Shown here in pieces: positions 19,681 to 33,267 of a stretch of DNA of 64,000 bases (the first letter of the stretch is position 1; every line of letters begins with the position of its first letter). Under the pieces are notes generated by a model that was not told where the DNA came from, did not search any database, and was given only the letters and a program-made list of their open reading frames with translations. A program made the translations under genes and the position numbers. This stretch comes from Sporolactobacillus putidus (GTDB taxonomy: Bacteria > Bacillota > Bacilli > Bacillales > Sporolactobacillaceae), in assembly GCF_014647035.1 (NCBI RefSeq), contig NZ_BMOK01000009.1, positions 62,001 to 126,000 of the forward strand, in the 5' to 3' direction.

Positions 19681-19929
19681 TTAATCATGCACGGTCTTTT
19701 TTTTGTCCGTGTCTTTTCCAGGAACAGGATCAAATCCGCCCGGATGAAAAGGCTGACATTTCAGCAGACGCATGAGGGTCAGCCAGCCCCCTTTAAAAAC
19801 GCCAAACCTGTAAAATGCTTCCACGGCATATTGCGAGCAAGTGGGATAAAACCGGCAGGTCGAAGGTGTTAAGGGGGAGATAAATTTCTGATACAGTCGA
19901 ATCAAAAAGATAAAGATATATTTCATCAT
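19681..19929 (-). CDS. yidD: Membrane protein insertion efficiency factor YidD
   Basis: An 82-residue protein with the YidD core: [34 protein letters not shown] and [19 protein letters not shown]. It lies between rnpA and yidC and overlaps the rnpA stop by one base. Two consecutive ATG codons (19929 and 19926) make the exact start ambiguous. Confidence 0.94.
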   Translation of the reverse strand: MMKYIFIFLIRLYQKFISPLTPSTCRFYPTCSQYAVEAFYRFGVFKGGWLTLMRLLKCQPFHPGGFDPVPGKDTDKKKTVHD

Positions 19930-20282
19930 TAATCGCCCTTATTGCCCGACATGGCACCAGCTTTTTTTAATACATGAATCAGACTGCCCTGCATCTCCTG
20001 GTAGGACATCGTTCGTACCGGAAGGCGCGAAATAACAATACAATCGTTGCCAAGTTCCAGTCTGTCCGATAATTCCCGAAAAATTTCCTTAACATATCTT
20101 TTGATATGGTTTCGCATAACGGCATTTCCCATTTTCTTGCTGACCGACAATCCGAGACGGGTATACGGCTGCCCGGGCTGTTTGAGCACGTAGATGACAA
20201 ATTGACGATTGGCAAAAGACTTGCCCTTATCAAAAACCACCTGAAAATCCTTATTTTTTTTTAATCTTTTCAATGTCTTCAT
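19929..20282 (-). CDS. rnpA: Ribonuclease P protein component
   Basis: A 117-residue basic protein that assists the RNase P RNA in 5' maturation of tRNA. It has the signature [21 protein letters not shown] near residues 50-70. The start is the ATG at 20282, with GGAGGGA five bases upstream, rather than the 20297 ATG that precedes the ribosome-binding site. It follows rpmH but is separated from it by a hairpin terminator. Confidence 0.96.
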   Translation of the reverse strand: MKTLKRLKKNKDFQVVFDKGKSFANRQFVIYVLKQPGQPYTRLGLSVSKKMGNAVMRNHIKRYVKEIFRELSDRLELGNDCIVISRLPVRTMSYQEMQGSLIHVLKKAGAMSGNKGD

Positions 20283-20353
20283 CTTGTCCCTCCACAATGG
20301 GACATATCTTAGTCATAGATAACATATCATTAACCTTGCAAACAAAGAGCTTG

Positions 20354-20389
20354 TGCAAAAAAGACCACTGTAGGTCTCACAGTGGCCTT
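20354..20389 (-). terminator. Terminator or attenuator between rpmH and rnpA
   Basis: On the minus strand GGCCACTGT-GAGACCT-ACAGTGGTC is followed by six T residues, starting at the rpmH stop codon. It would end most rpmH transcripts before rnpA. Confidence 0.85.
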
Positions 20390-20522
20390 ATGCAGACAAA
20401 ACTTTTCTTCCCTTGCGCCGGCGGTTCGCCAAAACCTTGCGGCCATTTGCCGTTGCCATACGGGCACGGAAACCATGCACCTTTTTTCTTCTGCGATTGT
20501 TAGGCTGAAAAGTACGTTTCAA
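20388..20522 (-). CDS. rpmH: 50S ribosomal protein L34
   Basis: This 44-codon gene encodes the L34 sequence [20 protein letters not shown] followed by [19 protein letters not shown] and LSA. The start codon is TTG at 20522, with AGGAGGTG about 8 bases upstream. A non-AUG start for this very highly expressed gene is notable. It is the first gene leftward from oriC. Confidence 0.97.
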   Translation of the reverse strand: MKRTFQPNNRRRKKVHGFRARMATANGRKVLANRRRKGRKVLSA

Positions 20523-21239
20523 TGAATGTTACACCTCCTAGCGAAACAGGAAAAACCAATCTGCTTAATTATAAGGATTTACTGTCCAAAAGTCAAACGG
20601 AGCTCAGGGCTGTTTTCATTTTTATTCAGTCCACAAAAGCTGTGCATAATTATTTGCCGCAGATCGTTGTTTTCCACCAATTATCGACAGGTTTCTCACA
20701 AATTATCAAGCTGTGAACAACTTTTCTGTGCACATCCGCTCTACTGTGGATAACATTTACAAAACATTGCTTTGCCTGCGATTTTTTGATATGATCATAC
20801 TGCTTTATTTGACTAAACGGTCTGTTTATCAACCGTTTTTCCACAGGCTGTGGATAAAAATGTGGACATTCATAAACACCCGTTCTTCCTTTTATCCACA
20901 ACCCGGTGACTATTGTTGATGATTCTTTTTTTTATGACAAATTCAACCTCATTTACTTTTTCTTTTGTGGATAAATAGCTCGCGCAGCCTAACGGCAGAA
21001 CGCGAGCCGCAAAGGCCGGGCAGTCCGTCGTGTGGTGCGGCGCTTGTTCCGGCCCTTTGCACTAGTTGTGCGATTTTTTTGTGCTTTCTTGTCGGCGCGA
21101 CCAAAAAAAGAGAGCCCATTCATCGAGCGGCAGGCACGAATTCTGCCGCAGTACTCCACAGCCGGCCGATCAATTATTTTTTACGTCCTCTAAAGCACGA
21201 AAACATTATTCTATTTTTAAAAAGGGGGGCCGCCAGGCA
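20523..21239. other. oriC, DnaA-box region upstream of dnaA
   Basis: The rpmH-dnaA gap holds four perfect DnaA boxes: TGTGGATAA at 20745, 20849 and 20966, and TTATCCACA at 20892. It also has several one-mismatch sites (TGTGCATAA at 20641, TTATCGACA at 20681, TTTTCCACA at 20837). This is the upstream half of a bipartite Bacillus-type origin. From 20979 to 21060 the character changes abruptly to GC-rich DNA with two hairpins, described as a finding. A G-rich ribosome-binding site precedes dnaA. Confidence 0.92.
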
Positions 21240-22664
21240 TTGAATAATCTTCAAGAAGTATGGAACCAGGCACTTGCGATCATAAAGAAAAAACTCAGCA
21301 AGCCCAGTTTTGAAACCTGGCTGAAAGAGACACAGGCGCAGTCAATAAACGGACAGACAGTCATCATCAGCGTCCCCAATGAATTTTCCCGTGACTGGCT
21401 GGAAGATCACTACTCCAGACTGATCTCCGATATTCTTTACGACATCACAGGTGTCCATTACAATGTCCAGTTTGTTATCCCGCAAAAAAGGTCCGGCGTG
21501 ACCGAAAGCCCGAGTCCGCCGAAAACAAGAAAGAGTGATCCAATGAATCTCAGGCCGCAGAACGGCTATTCAGACAACCCCGGCCGTTTAAATCAAAGCA
21601 CTCCGAGACGCATCGAAGAATTGAACAACAGCATGCTCAATTCTAAAAATACATTTGAAACATTTGTCATCGGTTCGGGAAACCGGTTCGCCCATGCCGC
21701 ATCGCTTGCCGTGGCCGAAGCGCCTGCAAAAGCCTATAATCCGCTGTTCATCTACGGCGGTGTCGGCCTGGGAAAGACCCATCTGATGCACGCGATCGGG
21801 CATTATGTGATTGAGCACAACCCTGCCGCACGGGTTGTCTATCTTTCTTCCGAAAAATTTACGAATGAATTTATTAACTCGATCCGCGATAATAAAACCG
21901 TCGAATTCCGCAACAAATATCGAAGTGTGGATGTCCTTCTCATAGATGATATTCAGTTTCTTGCCGGGAAAGAACAGACTCAGGAAGAATTTTTCCACAC
22001 TTTCAATGCCCTGCATGAAGAATATAAGCAGATCGTCATCTCAAGCGACCGGCCGCCAAAGGAGATTCCGACGCTTGAGGACCGGCTGCGTTCCCGTTTT
22101 GAATGGGGCCTGATCACGGATATTACGCCGCCCGATTTGGAGACGCGGATTGCGATTCTCCGGAAGAAGGCCAAAGCGGAAGGCCTCGATATCCCGAACG
22201 AAGTCATGATCTATATTGCCAATCAAATTGACACGAATATTCGTGAACTGGAAGGTGCGCTGATTCGCGTTATTGCCTTCTCGTCCTTAAATAATCAGGA
22301 TATCAACGTGGATCTTGCCGCCGAGGCCCTGAAAGACATTATCCCTTCGTCAAAACCGAAGACAATTACGATACAGGATATACAAATGACCGTCGGCGAA
22401 GAATACGGGTTAAAGCTGGAGGATTTTTCTGCAAAGAAAAGAACAAAGTCGATTGCTTTTCCGAGGCAGATTGCCATGTATCTTGCTCGTGAACTCACAG
22501 ACTACTCTCTTCCGAAAATCGGGGAAGAATTCGGCGGACGCGATCATACAACCGTTATCCATGCACATGAAAAAATAACGAAACAGCTTGCTTCCGATCG
22601 CGAGCTGCAGCAGAAAATCAACGGTCTCATCGACCGTCTCAAAGCGCCGATCAAGACGCAATGA
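21240..22664 (+). CDS. dnaA: Chromosomal replication initiator DnaA
   Basis: A 474-residue AAA+ initiator. Domain I starts [19 protein letters not shown] variable linker (domain II) follows. Domain III has Walker [16 protein letters not shown] and Walker [10 protein letters not shown]. Domain IV carries the DNA-binding signature [15 protein letters not shown]. The frame extends upstream, but the conserved N terminus starts at the TTG at 21240, with AAGGGGGG at about 21222-21228. An ATG start is absent. The linker makes it longer than the 446 residues of B. subtilis. Confidence 0.96.
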   Translation: MNNLQEVWNQALAIIKKKLSKPSFETWLKETQAQSINGQTVIISVPNEFSRDWLEDHYSRLISDILYDITGVHYNVQFVIPQKRSGVTESPSPPKTRKSDPMNLRPQNGYSDNPGRLNQSTPRRIEELNNSMLNSKNTFETFVIGSGNRFAHAASLAVAEAPAKAYNPLFIYGGVGLGKTHLMHAIGHYVIEHNPAARVVYLSSEKFTNEFINSIRDNKTVEFRNKYRSVDVLLIDDIQFLAGKEQTQEEFFHTFNALHEEYKQIVISSDRPPKEIPTLEDRLRSRFEWGLITDITPPDLETRIAILRKKAKAEGLDIPNEVMIYIANQIDTNIRELEGALIRVIAFSSLNNQDINVDLAAEALKDIIPSSKPKTITIQDIQMTVGEEYGLKLEDFSAKKRTKSIAFPRQIAMYLARELTDYSLPKIGEEFGGRDHTTVIHAHEKITKQLASDRELQQKINGLIDRLKAPIKTQ

Positions 22665-22862
22665 ACGCCTGAAAAATACGAATGATTCGTTCACAGGGGT
22701 GTGTATAAGTTCAACGACACGCCCCGGTTTTATTCACGGTTTATCTACATGTGAACAACCTGCGTTTTTCCGTTTCATCGCGGTTATCCACATGTTCACA
22801 AGTCCTATTACTGTTATGATTATTTTTAATTACTATTTATAAATATATTGGGGGCAAGAATC
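22665..22862. other. oriC, dnaA-dnaN intergenic DnaA boxes and AT-rich unwinding region
   Basis: A perfect TTATCCACA lies at 22785-22793 and near-matches are at 22730 and 22742. A run of A/T from about 22805 to 22850 follows, immediately before dnaN. In B. subtilis the equivalent gap holds the DNA unwinding element, so this is the likely unwinding site. The ribosome-binding site GGGGGCAAG of dnaN closes the region. Confidence 0.88.
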
Positions 22863-24044
22863 ATGCAAGAAATGGAAGAAACCAATCAGAACACGACACT
22901 CGCAATGAAATTTACGGTGCAAAAAGATAAGCTGAGTGATGCCGTAAATCGTGTGATGAAAGCGATCTCCACGCGAACAACCATTCCGATCCTGACAGGT
23001 ATCAAAATAACTGCCGGTTTGGACGGGATTACACTGACCGGCAGCAATTCAGATATTTCGATAAAATCTTTTATTCCTCTTGAAGAAAACGGCAGTGAAA
23101 ATGTGGAAATTGATAAGGCAGGCAGCATTGTCCTTCCTTCCCGCCTTTTTTCCGAATTGGTTCGTAAACTCCCTGATGAACAGATATTAATTGAGGCGGA
23201 CAGCCGTCTGATCGCAAAGATTACATCCGGAAAAGCCGAATTCAGCCTGAACGGATTGGATCCGGACGAATATCCGAATCTTCCGGTTATTAACGAAAAA
23301 GACGTTGTCAGTATAAGAAAGGATCTCTTAAAAGACCTGATCAGACAAACGATTTATGCGGTATCCGATTCGGAAACCCGTCCAGTGCTGACCGGTGTAA
23401 AATGGACGATCAAGGACGGCAGACTGGATTGCGTAGCCACCGACAGCCATCGTTTGGCGCAAAGATCCGTTTCAATCGAAAGCGTAAATGAAACGGAAGT
23501 TTTCAACATTGTGATTCCGGGAACAAGTTTAAACGAACTGTCGAAAATCCTCGATGACGATGATGAAAAAAATATTGATCTAGTCATTACTGCAAACCAG
23601 GTTCTTTTCAAAACACGTAATATGCAGTTTTATTCACGGCTTCTAGATGGAAATTATCCGGACACGAGCCGGCTTATTCCAAGCGACAGCAAAACAACGA
23701 TGACGCTTTCGACAAAAGATCTTTATCACTCGATTGAACGTGCCTCGCTTCTAGCGAAGGAAGAGCGGAACAATGTCGTCAAATTGCGGGCCGACGGCGA
23801 GCAGGTCGAGATTTCATCTCAATCTGCGGAACTCGGCCGCGTTTTTGAAACGCTCAATACGGAAAAATTTGAAGGAGAAACCCTGCATATTTCCTTCAGC
23901 GCTAAATTCATGATGGATGCGCTGAGTAAAATTGATGCACAGAATGTCAGAATCTTTTTTACCGGGCCGATGCGGCCATTCATTATCCGTCCGATCGGCG
24001 ACGAAGGGATTCTGATGCTGATTTTGCCGATCAGAACATTTTAA
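22863..24044 (+). CDS. dnaN: DNA polymerase III sliding clamp (beta subunit)
   Basis: A 393-residue clamp with the three-domain beta fold: TTIPILTGIKI, FSLNGLDPDEYPNLP, RPVLTGVKW, TDSHRLAQRS, FYSRLLDGNYPDTSRLIP and a C-terminal LILPIRTF. I start at the ATG at 22863, with GGGGG 9 bases before. This gives an N-terminal extension of about 14 residues before the usual MKFTVQK start, for which no ribosome-binding site is visible. Confidence 0.96.
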   Translation: MQEMEETNQNTTLAMKFTVQKDKLSDAVNRVMKAISTRTTIPILTGIKITAGLDGITLTGSNSDISIKSFIPLEENGSENVEIDKAGSIVLPSRLFSELVRKLPDEQILIEADSRLIAKITSGKAEFSLNGLDPDEYPNLPVINEKDVVSIRKDLLKDLIRQTIYAVSDSETRPVLTGVKWTIKDGRLDCVATDSHRLAQRSVSIESVNETEVFNIVIPGTSLNELSKILDDDDEKNIDLVITANQVLFKTRNMQFYSRLLDGNYPDTSRLIPSDSKTTMTLSTKDLYHSIERASLLAKEERNNVVKLRADGEQVEISSQSAELGRVFETLNTEKFEGETLHISFSAKFMMDALSKIDAQNVRIFFTGPMRPFIIRPIGDEGILMLILPIRTF

Positions 24045-24087
24045 CGGCCGGCACATGCCAATCATATTGCTGAAAAGAGGCGGAGAG

Positions 24088-24309
24088 ATGAAGGAAGTAA
24101 CGCTGGCTGAGAAAGAAGAATTTATTACACTTGGGCAGTTTCTCAAATATACAGGAACGATTCAGACGGGCGGCGGAGCCAAATTTTTTCTAATGAACAA
24201 TGAAGTTTATGTGAATGGCGAGCGTGAGACGCGAAGAGGGAAAAAATTGCGCGAAGGCGATCGGATTAAAATTGCGAAAACGGGCGAATTTGTCATCGGC
24301 AGGCCGTAA
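24088..24309 (+). CDS. yaaA: S4-domain protein YaaA (RlbA-like)
   Basis: A 73-residue S4-like RNA-binding protein found between dnaN and recF in Bacilli. The core is ITLGQFLKYTGTIQTGGGAK, VYVNGERETRRGKKLREGD and a final GEFVI. Its exact role (ribosome assembly or replication) is unsettled. The start at 24088 follows GGAGAG; the upstream ATG at 24055 is not needed for the domain. Confidence 0.9.
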   Translation: MKEVTLAEKEEFITLGQFLKYTGTIQTGGGAKFFLMNNEVYVNGERETRRGKKLREGDRIKIAKTGEFVIGRP

Positions 24310-24323
24310 GGGGGCACCCCAGC

Positions 24324-25448
24324 TTGAAACTGGAATCCATAGAATTGACAAATTATAGAAATTACAGCCATCTGTCGCTGTCCTTTTCTGATTCTGTCAA
24401 TGTATTTCTGGGGGAAAATGCTCAGGGAAAAACCAATCTTCTGGAAGCGATCTATGTTTTGTCGATCGCCAAGTCTTCAAGAACCGCTCATGATAAAGAT
24501 TTAATCAAATGGGATGAGGAATATGGTAAAATAAAGGGTAGAATAGCCAGACGTGGCGATACGGTCCCGATGGAACTCGTCATCTCAAAAAAGGGAAAAA
24601 AAGCAAAGGCAAATCACCTTGAAAAGCGCAGGCTGAGCGAATATGTGGGCATCTGCAATGTGGTCATGTTCGCTCCAGAGGATCTGAGCCTCGTTAAGGG
24701 CAGTCCCGCGGTCCGCAGACGTTTCATCGACATGGAGATAGGGCAGATTGCGCCTGTCTATATACATGTTTTGGGCGAATACCAGAAAGTGCTTCAGCAG
24801 AGAAACGCCCTGCTAAAAGATTTTTCACATCATGCCGCCAGCTCCGGCGCCCTGCTGGACATCCTGACTGAGAAACTGATCGATCTTGCTTCCGAAATTG
24901 TCGTACGCAGGCAGGCGTTTGTTTCCGAACTGAATGAATGGGCGACCGGAATCCATTCGGAAATCAGCCACGGCAGAGAGCGCCTCTCGGTTGCCTACCA
25001 ATCCTCGGTCCGTGACGTATTAGAAAACTGTGAACGGTCAAAAATAGTAAAGGCTTACGAGAAGACTTATGAACGGCTGAAAAAGAGGGAGATTGAAAGA
25101 GGGCTTACGCTGATCGGTCCGCACCGTGACGATCTGCAATTCAGAATTAATGACCGCGATGTCCAGACATTCGGTTCACAGGGCCAGCAAAGAACGGCGG
25201 CTCTTTCGGTCAAACTTGCGGAGATCGAATTGATCAGGCACGAAGTGGGCGAATACCCGCTCCTTCTTCTGGATGACGTACTGAGTGAACTCGACGATAT
25301 CAGGAAGACACATCTGCTTGGCGTGTTCAAGCAGAAGGTGCAGACTTTTGTTACGACGACATCCATTGCCGGGCTCGACCGGAGTTTATTGGATCGCGCG
25401 GCACTTTTTCAGATCCGACAGGGAAAAGTAGAATCATTGAAAGGCTGA
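24324..25448 (+). CDS. recF: DNA replication and repair protein RecF
   Basis: A 374-residue SMC-like ATPase. The N terminus reads LESIELTNYRNYSHLSLSF, Walker A is GENAQGKTNLLEAIY, the signature is FGSQGQQRTAALSVKLAE and Walker B is PLLLLDDVLSELDD. It loads RecA at gaps with RecO and RecR. The start codon is TTG, preceded by GGGGG. It is close behind yaaA and ahead of remB in one apparent operon. Confidence 0.97.
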   Translation: MKLESIELTNYRNYSHLSLSFSDSVNVFLGENAQGKTNLLEAIYVLSIAKSSRTAHDKDLIKWDEEYGKIKGRIARRGDTVPMELVISKKGKKAKANHLEKRRLSEYVGICNVVMFAPEDLSLVKGSPAVRRRFIDMEIGQIAPVYIHVLGEYQKVLQQRNALLKDFSHHAASSGALLDILTEKLIDLASEIVVRRQAFVSELNEWATGIHSEISHGRERLSVAYQSSVRDVLENCERSKIVKAYEKTYERLKKREIERGLTLIGPHRDDLQFRINDRDVQTFGSQGQQRTAALSVKLAEIELIRHEVGEYPLLLLDDVLSELDDIRKTHLLGVFKQKVQTFVTTTSIAGLDRSLLDRAALFQIRQGKVESLKG

Positions 25449-25454
25449 GGGCCA

Positions 25455-25718
25455 ATGTATGTCCACCTGGGAGAAGGGATGATCGTTGATTCCAGCGAAG
25501 TCATTGCTGTGTTTGATTATCAAACCATAAAAGACGCTGAAGCGAATCAGGCGGTTTTTGCCAGTCAGAAAAAAAATGGAGCCTGGGTACAGAATGCGGA
25601 CCAGCCAATTAAATCTGTCATTTTGACAGAAAAAAGGTGGTATGTGTCCTCTTTCAGTTCTGCCACGATCAGGAAAAGGGCCGGATCGGCCTTCTCGCTT
25701 ATGAAAGATCCGAAGTAA
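25455..25718 (+). CDS. remB: Extracellular matrix regulator RemB (YaaB, DUF370)
   Basis: An 87-residue protein with the DUF370 core: MYVHLGEGMIVDSSEVIAVF and PIKSVILTEKRWYVSSFS, then SSATIRKRAG. RemB and RemA act in matrix gene and osmolyte control in B. subtilis. The recF-remB-gyrB order is conserved. It is only six bases after recF. Confidence 0.92.
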   Translation: MYVHLGEGMIVDSSEVIAVFDYQTIKDAEANQAVFASQKKNGAWVQNADQPIKSVILTEKRWYVSSFSSATIRKRAGSAFSLMKDPK

Positions 25719-25753
25719 AAGCCGGGAAATAAAGGGTATTCTGTGTCAGATGA

Positions 25754-27694
<1,941 letters not shown>

Positions 27695-27785
27695 TATTCT
27701 GATCCGGCTGCGATGCCGATCATTTCGGGAATCAGGAAGAATAACAGCAGGAAATGCGGTTTTACTTAAGTAAGGAGGAAGAAAG

Positions 27786-30314
27786 ATGGCAGAGCAAGAC
27801 GAATCAAGAGTCAGGCCGGTCGATATCGGTCATGAAATGCGCACCTCTTTTCTTGACTATGCGATGAGTGTCATCGTCAGCCGTGCGCTCCCCGATGTGC
27901 GTGACGGACTCAAGCCGGTTCACCGGCGAATTCTGTTCGCAATGAACGAACTGGGGATCACTGCCGACAAAGCATACAAGAAATCGGCGAGAATTGTCGG
28001 TGAAGTGATCGGCAAGTACCATCCTCACGGCGATGCCGCAGTCTATGAATCAATGGTGCGTATGGCTCAGGATTTCAGCTTTCGCTATGAACTTGTGGAC
28101 GGCCATGGAAACTTCGGATCGGTCGACGGGGATCCTGCGGCGGCGATGCGTTATACGGAAGCAAGGATGTCGAAAATATCGATGGAAATGGTCCGTGACA
28201 TCCGCAAAGACACGATTGATTTCCAGGATAACTATGACGGATCGGAACAGGAGCCGGCGGTTCTGCCATCGCGCTTTCCAAATCTGCTCGTAAACGGAGC
28301 TTCCGGGATAGCTGTTGGCATGGCAACCAATATTCCGCCGCATCAGCTCGGCGAAGTCATTGATGCCGTCCTGGCACTCAGCAAGAATCCGGAAATCAGT
28401 GCCGATGAACTGATGCACTATATCCCGGGGCCTGATTTTCCGACCGGCGGCCTGATCCTTGGACGTGAAGGGATCAAACGCGCCTACCGTTCGGGACGCG
28501 GATCGATTATCGTACGGGCTAAGGTTGAGATTGAGCAGCATCCGAGCGGAAAAGAAAGTATTGTCGTCACCGAGCTGCCCTATCAAGTCAATAAAGCGAA
28601 ACTGATCGAACGCATTGCCGATTTGGTCAAGGAGAAAAAGATCGACGGGATTACCGATCTGCGCGATGAGTCGGACCGGCGCGGGATGCGGATGGTTATT
28701 GAAGTACGCAAGGATGCGAATGCCAACGTCCTTCTGAACAACCTGTACAAGCATACCGGCCTGCAGACAAGTTTCGGAATTAATCTCCTTGCGCTTGTCG
28801 ATGGAAGGCCCCGTGTCCTGACGTTGAAAGAATGCCTGCACTACTATCTGGCTCATCAGGAGACGGTGATCCGCCGGAGGACGAGCTTCGAACTGAAGAA
28901 GGCGGAAGCAAGAGCCCACATTCTCGAAGGTCTGCGGATCGCCCTGGATCATCTGGATGAGGTCATTACGTTAATTCGAAACTCGAAAACAGCGGATATT
29001 GCCCGAAGCGAGTTAATGGAAAACTTTGCACTCACTGAGGAGCAGGCACAGGCGATTCTAGATATGCGCCTGCAAAGACTGACCGGTCTCGAACGGGAAA
29101 AGATCGAACAGGAATATGCTGAACTCGTTCAGAAAATCGCTGAATTGAAAGCCATTCTTGCCGATGAGCAGAAGGTTCTGCACATTATCCGGAAAGAGCT
29201 GCGAGAAATCAAAGAAAAATTCAATGACACCCGCCGAACGGAAATCACTGTCGGAAGCAACCTGATTGAAGATGAAGATCTGATTGAGCGGGAAGACGTT
29301 GTCATCACGGTTTCTCATAAAGGCTATGTAAAGCGCATGCCCGTTGCCGCTTATAAAAGCCAGAATCGCGGCGGACGGGGCATTCAGGGTATGGGTACCA
29401 ACGAAGACGATTTTGTCGAACATCTTTTTCAGACGACAACGCATCATCATGTGCTCTTTTTTACAAACAAGGGCAGGGTATTTCAGCTTAAAGGCTATGA
29501 AATTCCTGAGCTGGGCAGAACGGCGAAGGGAATCCCGATCATCAATCTGATACAGATAGAAAAAAATGAATATATCACGGCGTTTTTCCCTGTCGAAGAC
29601 TTTGACGACACACATTATCTTGTTTTTCTGACGAGAAAGGGTATAACGAAACGTTCCCCACTCTCCGACTTTTCGAATATCAGAAAAGGTGGCCTGTTTG
29701 CCATCACGGTGCGTGATGAAGACGAATTAATCGCCGTTCGCCTGACAGACGGAAAAAGAGACCTGATCGTCGGTACGAAAAAGGGGATGGCCATTCGCTA
29801 TAGCGAAAAGGATGTTCGCTCAATGGGCAGAACCGCGGCCGGCGTCAAGGCGATTACGTTGGAGGCGGGAGATGAAGTGGTCGGAATGGGCATTGTCGGT
29901 GATGACAGCGACGTGCTGATCGTTACGGAAAAAGGGTTCGGCAAACGCACCGCCTGCAGTGAATACCGCAAACAGACACGTGGCGGCAAGGGCCTAAAGA
30001 CTTGCAATATTACGGAAAAAAACGGCAATCTGGTTGCTCTGCGGACGGTTGAAGAAGACGAGGATCTGATGATCATGACCGCGAACGGTGTCATTATCAG
30101 GATGCCGGTCTCCGGGATTTCAAAGTTAGGAAGAAATACAATGGGTGTCACCCTTATCCGTGTCGATGAAGGAGACAGCGTGTCTACCATTGCCCGTATC
30201 CAAAAAAGCGAAGTGGACGATGGGGATGCATTGCAGAAAGAAGATTTAAATGACGACAGAAAAAAAGAAGAGACACCATCGGAAGGACAGCGGCAACAGA
30301 ACAGTGAACCTTAA
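27786..30314 (+). CDS. gyrA: DNA gyrase subunit A
   Basis: An 842-residue breakage-reunion subunit. The quinolone-determining region has [19 protein letters not shown] and the catalytic Tyr lies in [12 protein letters not shown]. The C-terminal beta-pinwheel carries the GyrA box NRGGRGIQG, confirming gyrase rather than topoisomerase IV. The acidic, charged tail ends GEGQRQ-like. AAGGAGGAAG precedes the ATG. Confidence 0.97.
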   Translation: MAEQDESRVRPVDIGHEMRTSFLDYAMSVIVSRALPDVRDGLKPVHRRILFAMNELGITADKAYKKSARIVGEVIGKYHPHGDAAVYESMVRMAQDFSFRYELVDGHGNFGSVDGDPAAAMRYTEARMSKISMEMVRDIRKDTIDFQDNYDGSEQEPAVLPSRFPNLLVNGASGIAVGMATNIPPHQLGEVIDAVLALSKNPEISADELMHYIPGPDFPTGGLILGREGIKRAYRSGRGSIIVRAKVEIEQHPSGKESIVVTELPYQVNKAKLIERIADLVKEKKIDGITDLRDESDRRGMRMVIEVRKDANANVLLNNLYKHTGLQTSFGINLLALVDGRPRVLTLKECLHYYLAHQETVIRRRTSFELKKAEARAHILEGLRIALDHLDEVITLIRNSKTADIARSELMENFALTEEQAQAILDMRLQRLTGLEREKIEQEYAELVQKIAELKAILADEQKVLHIIRKELREIKEKFNDTRRTEITVGSNLIEDEDLIEREDVVITVSHKGYVKRMPVAAYKSQNRGGRGIQGMGTNEDDFVEHLFQTTTHHHVLFFTNKGRVFQLKGYEIPELGRTAKGIPIINLIQIEKNEYITAFFPVEDFDDTHYLVFLTRKGITKRSPLSDFSNIRKGGLFAITVRDEDELIAVRLTDGKRDLIVGTKKGMAIRYSEKDVRSMGRTAAGVKAITLEAGDEVVGMGIVGDDSDVLIVTEKGFGKRTACSEYRKQTRGGKGLKTCNITEKNGNLVALRTVEEDEDLMIMTANGVIIRMPVSGISKLGRNTMGVTLIRVDEGDSVSTIARIQKSEVDDGDALQKEDLNDDRKKEETPSEGQRQQNSEP

Positions 30315-30350
30315 TCTTCTAATTTGCAGGAGAATGTGAGGAAAAACAGA

Positions 30351-31439
30351 ATGCTGTTGAAAGCGAGCGTACTGAAAGCAGGTTATGTGCTGAAAAAAGA
30401 TGTTTACGCTAAATCCAACAAGCCGCTGATTCGTTCGGGCACCGTTCTAAAGGACGTGCATATTGCATTCCTTAAGGCATTCCTGATCGACAGCGCAGAA
30501 GTGGAAACAAAAACGGCTTCGGGCCAGACCATACATGCCGCCGAGGAGAAAACGGAAAAAGCCGCAGAGACCTTCGATCCGTCGGAAATGAAGGTCGATT
30601 CTTCAAATGGAAACTATCAGATGGCTGTTTCCGCCTACAACTCATTTTTTAAACAGTGGCAATCCGGTTCGGGAATTAATATTGGAGAGTTCAGGAGAGC
30701 CGTGATGCCGCTTCTCGCCGACTCTCTTAATGATCCGATCTGGATTGCCCGTTTTTTTCTGAAACGGACAATGATTCGAAGCGGAGCGGACCGAAGCGTT
30801 GCCATGGGGCTGCTTTCGGCTTTTCTTGGAAAAAAACTCAGTTTCTCTCAGGGAGACATCTATCAGATCGGGCTCGCAGGAATGCTTGCTGATTGCGGTC
30901 TGGCCAAACTGCCGCCCTCTGTCCTGAATAAAAAGGAAAATGATGCGGGCAATGAACGGTCGCTGTATGAAAGACACGTCACGGACAGCTATAAAATGCT
31001 GAAAGGTGTTCCGAGCTTGACGGAAGAAGCCATGCTCGCCGTCATTCAGCATCACGAACGGGAGGACGGAAGCGGCTACCCGCTCCGGTTAAATGGCGAA
31101 CGGCTCAGCCGTTCCGGCAAAATACTGGCAGTCTGTGACCGTTTTCTTCATTATGCTGCAGCATGTCCGGAAAACGGGTGGCCGGTCCGGATACTTGACC
31201 GTCTCATTGAGGGTTCCTACGGAAAATTGTCCGGATATCTTTTGGAGAAGTTTTGTAATGAAGTGATGACTCTTTTTATCGGCTCTGAAGTCATGCTGTC
31301 GGATGGCCGGAGGGGGAAGATCGTCTTCATTCCCGCTAAATCATCAGCGACGCGTCCGCTCGTCCGTCTGGAAAATAATCAGGTGATCGACCTTTCCGGA
31401 AACAAGCTTCTTGGTATAGACCAGATTGTAACCGGATAG
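30351..31439 (+). CDS. Degenerate HD-GYP domain protein
   Basis: A 362-residue protein with an HD-GYP-like C-terminal half. The second half of the motif is intact (HHEREDGSGYPLRLNGERLS, residues ~234-253, and ILAVCDRF). The HDIGK metal site is replaced by LADCGLAKLPPSVL (Ala180-Asp181), and the upstream His of the domain is also not apparent. HD-GYP enzymes hydrolyse c-di-GMP, so loss of ligands suggests a reduced-activity or sensory role. The start is uncertain; I chose the ATG at 30351, after GAGG. It follows gyrA, with about 10 bases between the gyrA stop and the frame. Confidence 0.8.
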   Translation: MLLKASVLKAGYVLKKDVYAKSNKPLIRSGTVLKDVHIAFLKAFLIDSAEVETKTASGQTIHAAEEKTEKAAETFDPSEMKVDSSNGNYQMAVSAYNSFFKQWQSGSGINIGEFRRAVMPLLADSLNDPIWIARFFLKRTMIRSGADRSVAMGLLSAFLGKKLSFSQGDIYQIGLAGMLADCGLAKLPPSVLNKKENDAGNERSLYERHVTDSYKMLKGVPSLTEEAMLAVIQHHEREDGSGYPLRLNGERLSRSGKILAVCDRFLHYAAACPENGWPVRILDRLIEGSYGKLSGYLLEKFCNEVMTLFIGSEVMLSDGRRGKIVFIPAKSSATRPLVRLENNQVIDLSGNKLLGIDQIVTG

Positions 31440-31515
31440 TTACACCTCTTTCGGACGCCGGAAATCCGTTAAATCGGCAGCCGTTATTAGAAAAGTATAA
31501 CTTCGTTTGGTCTTC

Positions 31516-31544
31516 TTGACAGCCGTTTGTCCAATTGATAAGCT
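31516..31544 (+). promoter_or_regulatory. SigmaA-type promoter of guaB
   Basis: TTGACA at 31516-31521, 17 bases, TAAGCT at 31539-31544, about 50 bases before the guaB start. Confidence 0.65.
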
Positions 31545-31590
31545 AACAATAAAATTTTTGGGTAGTGAAGACAATCATCTATGGGGGTAA

Positions 31591-33063
<1,473 letters not shown>

Positions 33064-33100
33064 TATTATTTTTTACGGGACGAGTTGTTTCGCCTCGGTT

Positions 33101-33210
33101 TTTTATACAAATAAGAAAGTATAAAAGATAAAAGATTAGAGGTGTCTAGTATAAGAAAAACTAAGGCTCAGGCCATCGTCAAAGACTTGACTTCACTAAG
33201 TTTTTCTTAT
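33101..33210 (-). repeat. Dispersed intergenic repeat, copy R3 (tail type A)
   Basis: This is the reverse-oriented sister of R2: the minus strand reads TAAGAAAAACTTAGTGAAGT ... CTGAGCCTTAGTTTTTCTTA, then the type-A tail TACTAGACACCTCTAATC. About ten substitutions separate it from R2 over ~108 bases. Several fall opposite each other in the hairpin. It lies between guaB and dacA. Confidence 0.85.
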
Positions 33211-33267
33211 GTCTCTCGTTCATCACGGGACCGGGATGAAGCGTGAAACCATTCGGGGGTGTAGGGG

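Noticed and set aside
28050..28952. A 300-codon frame opposite gyrA
   Set aside because: Antisense to highly conserved gyrase sequence; open by codon bias only.
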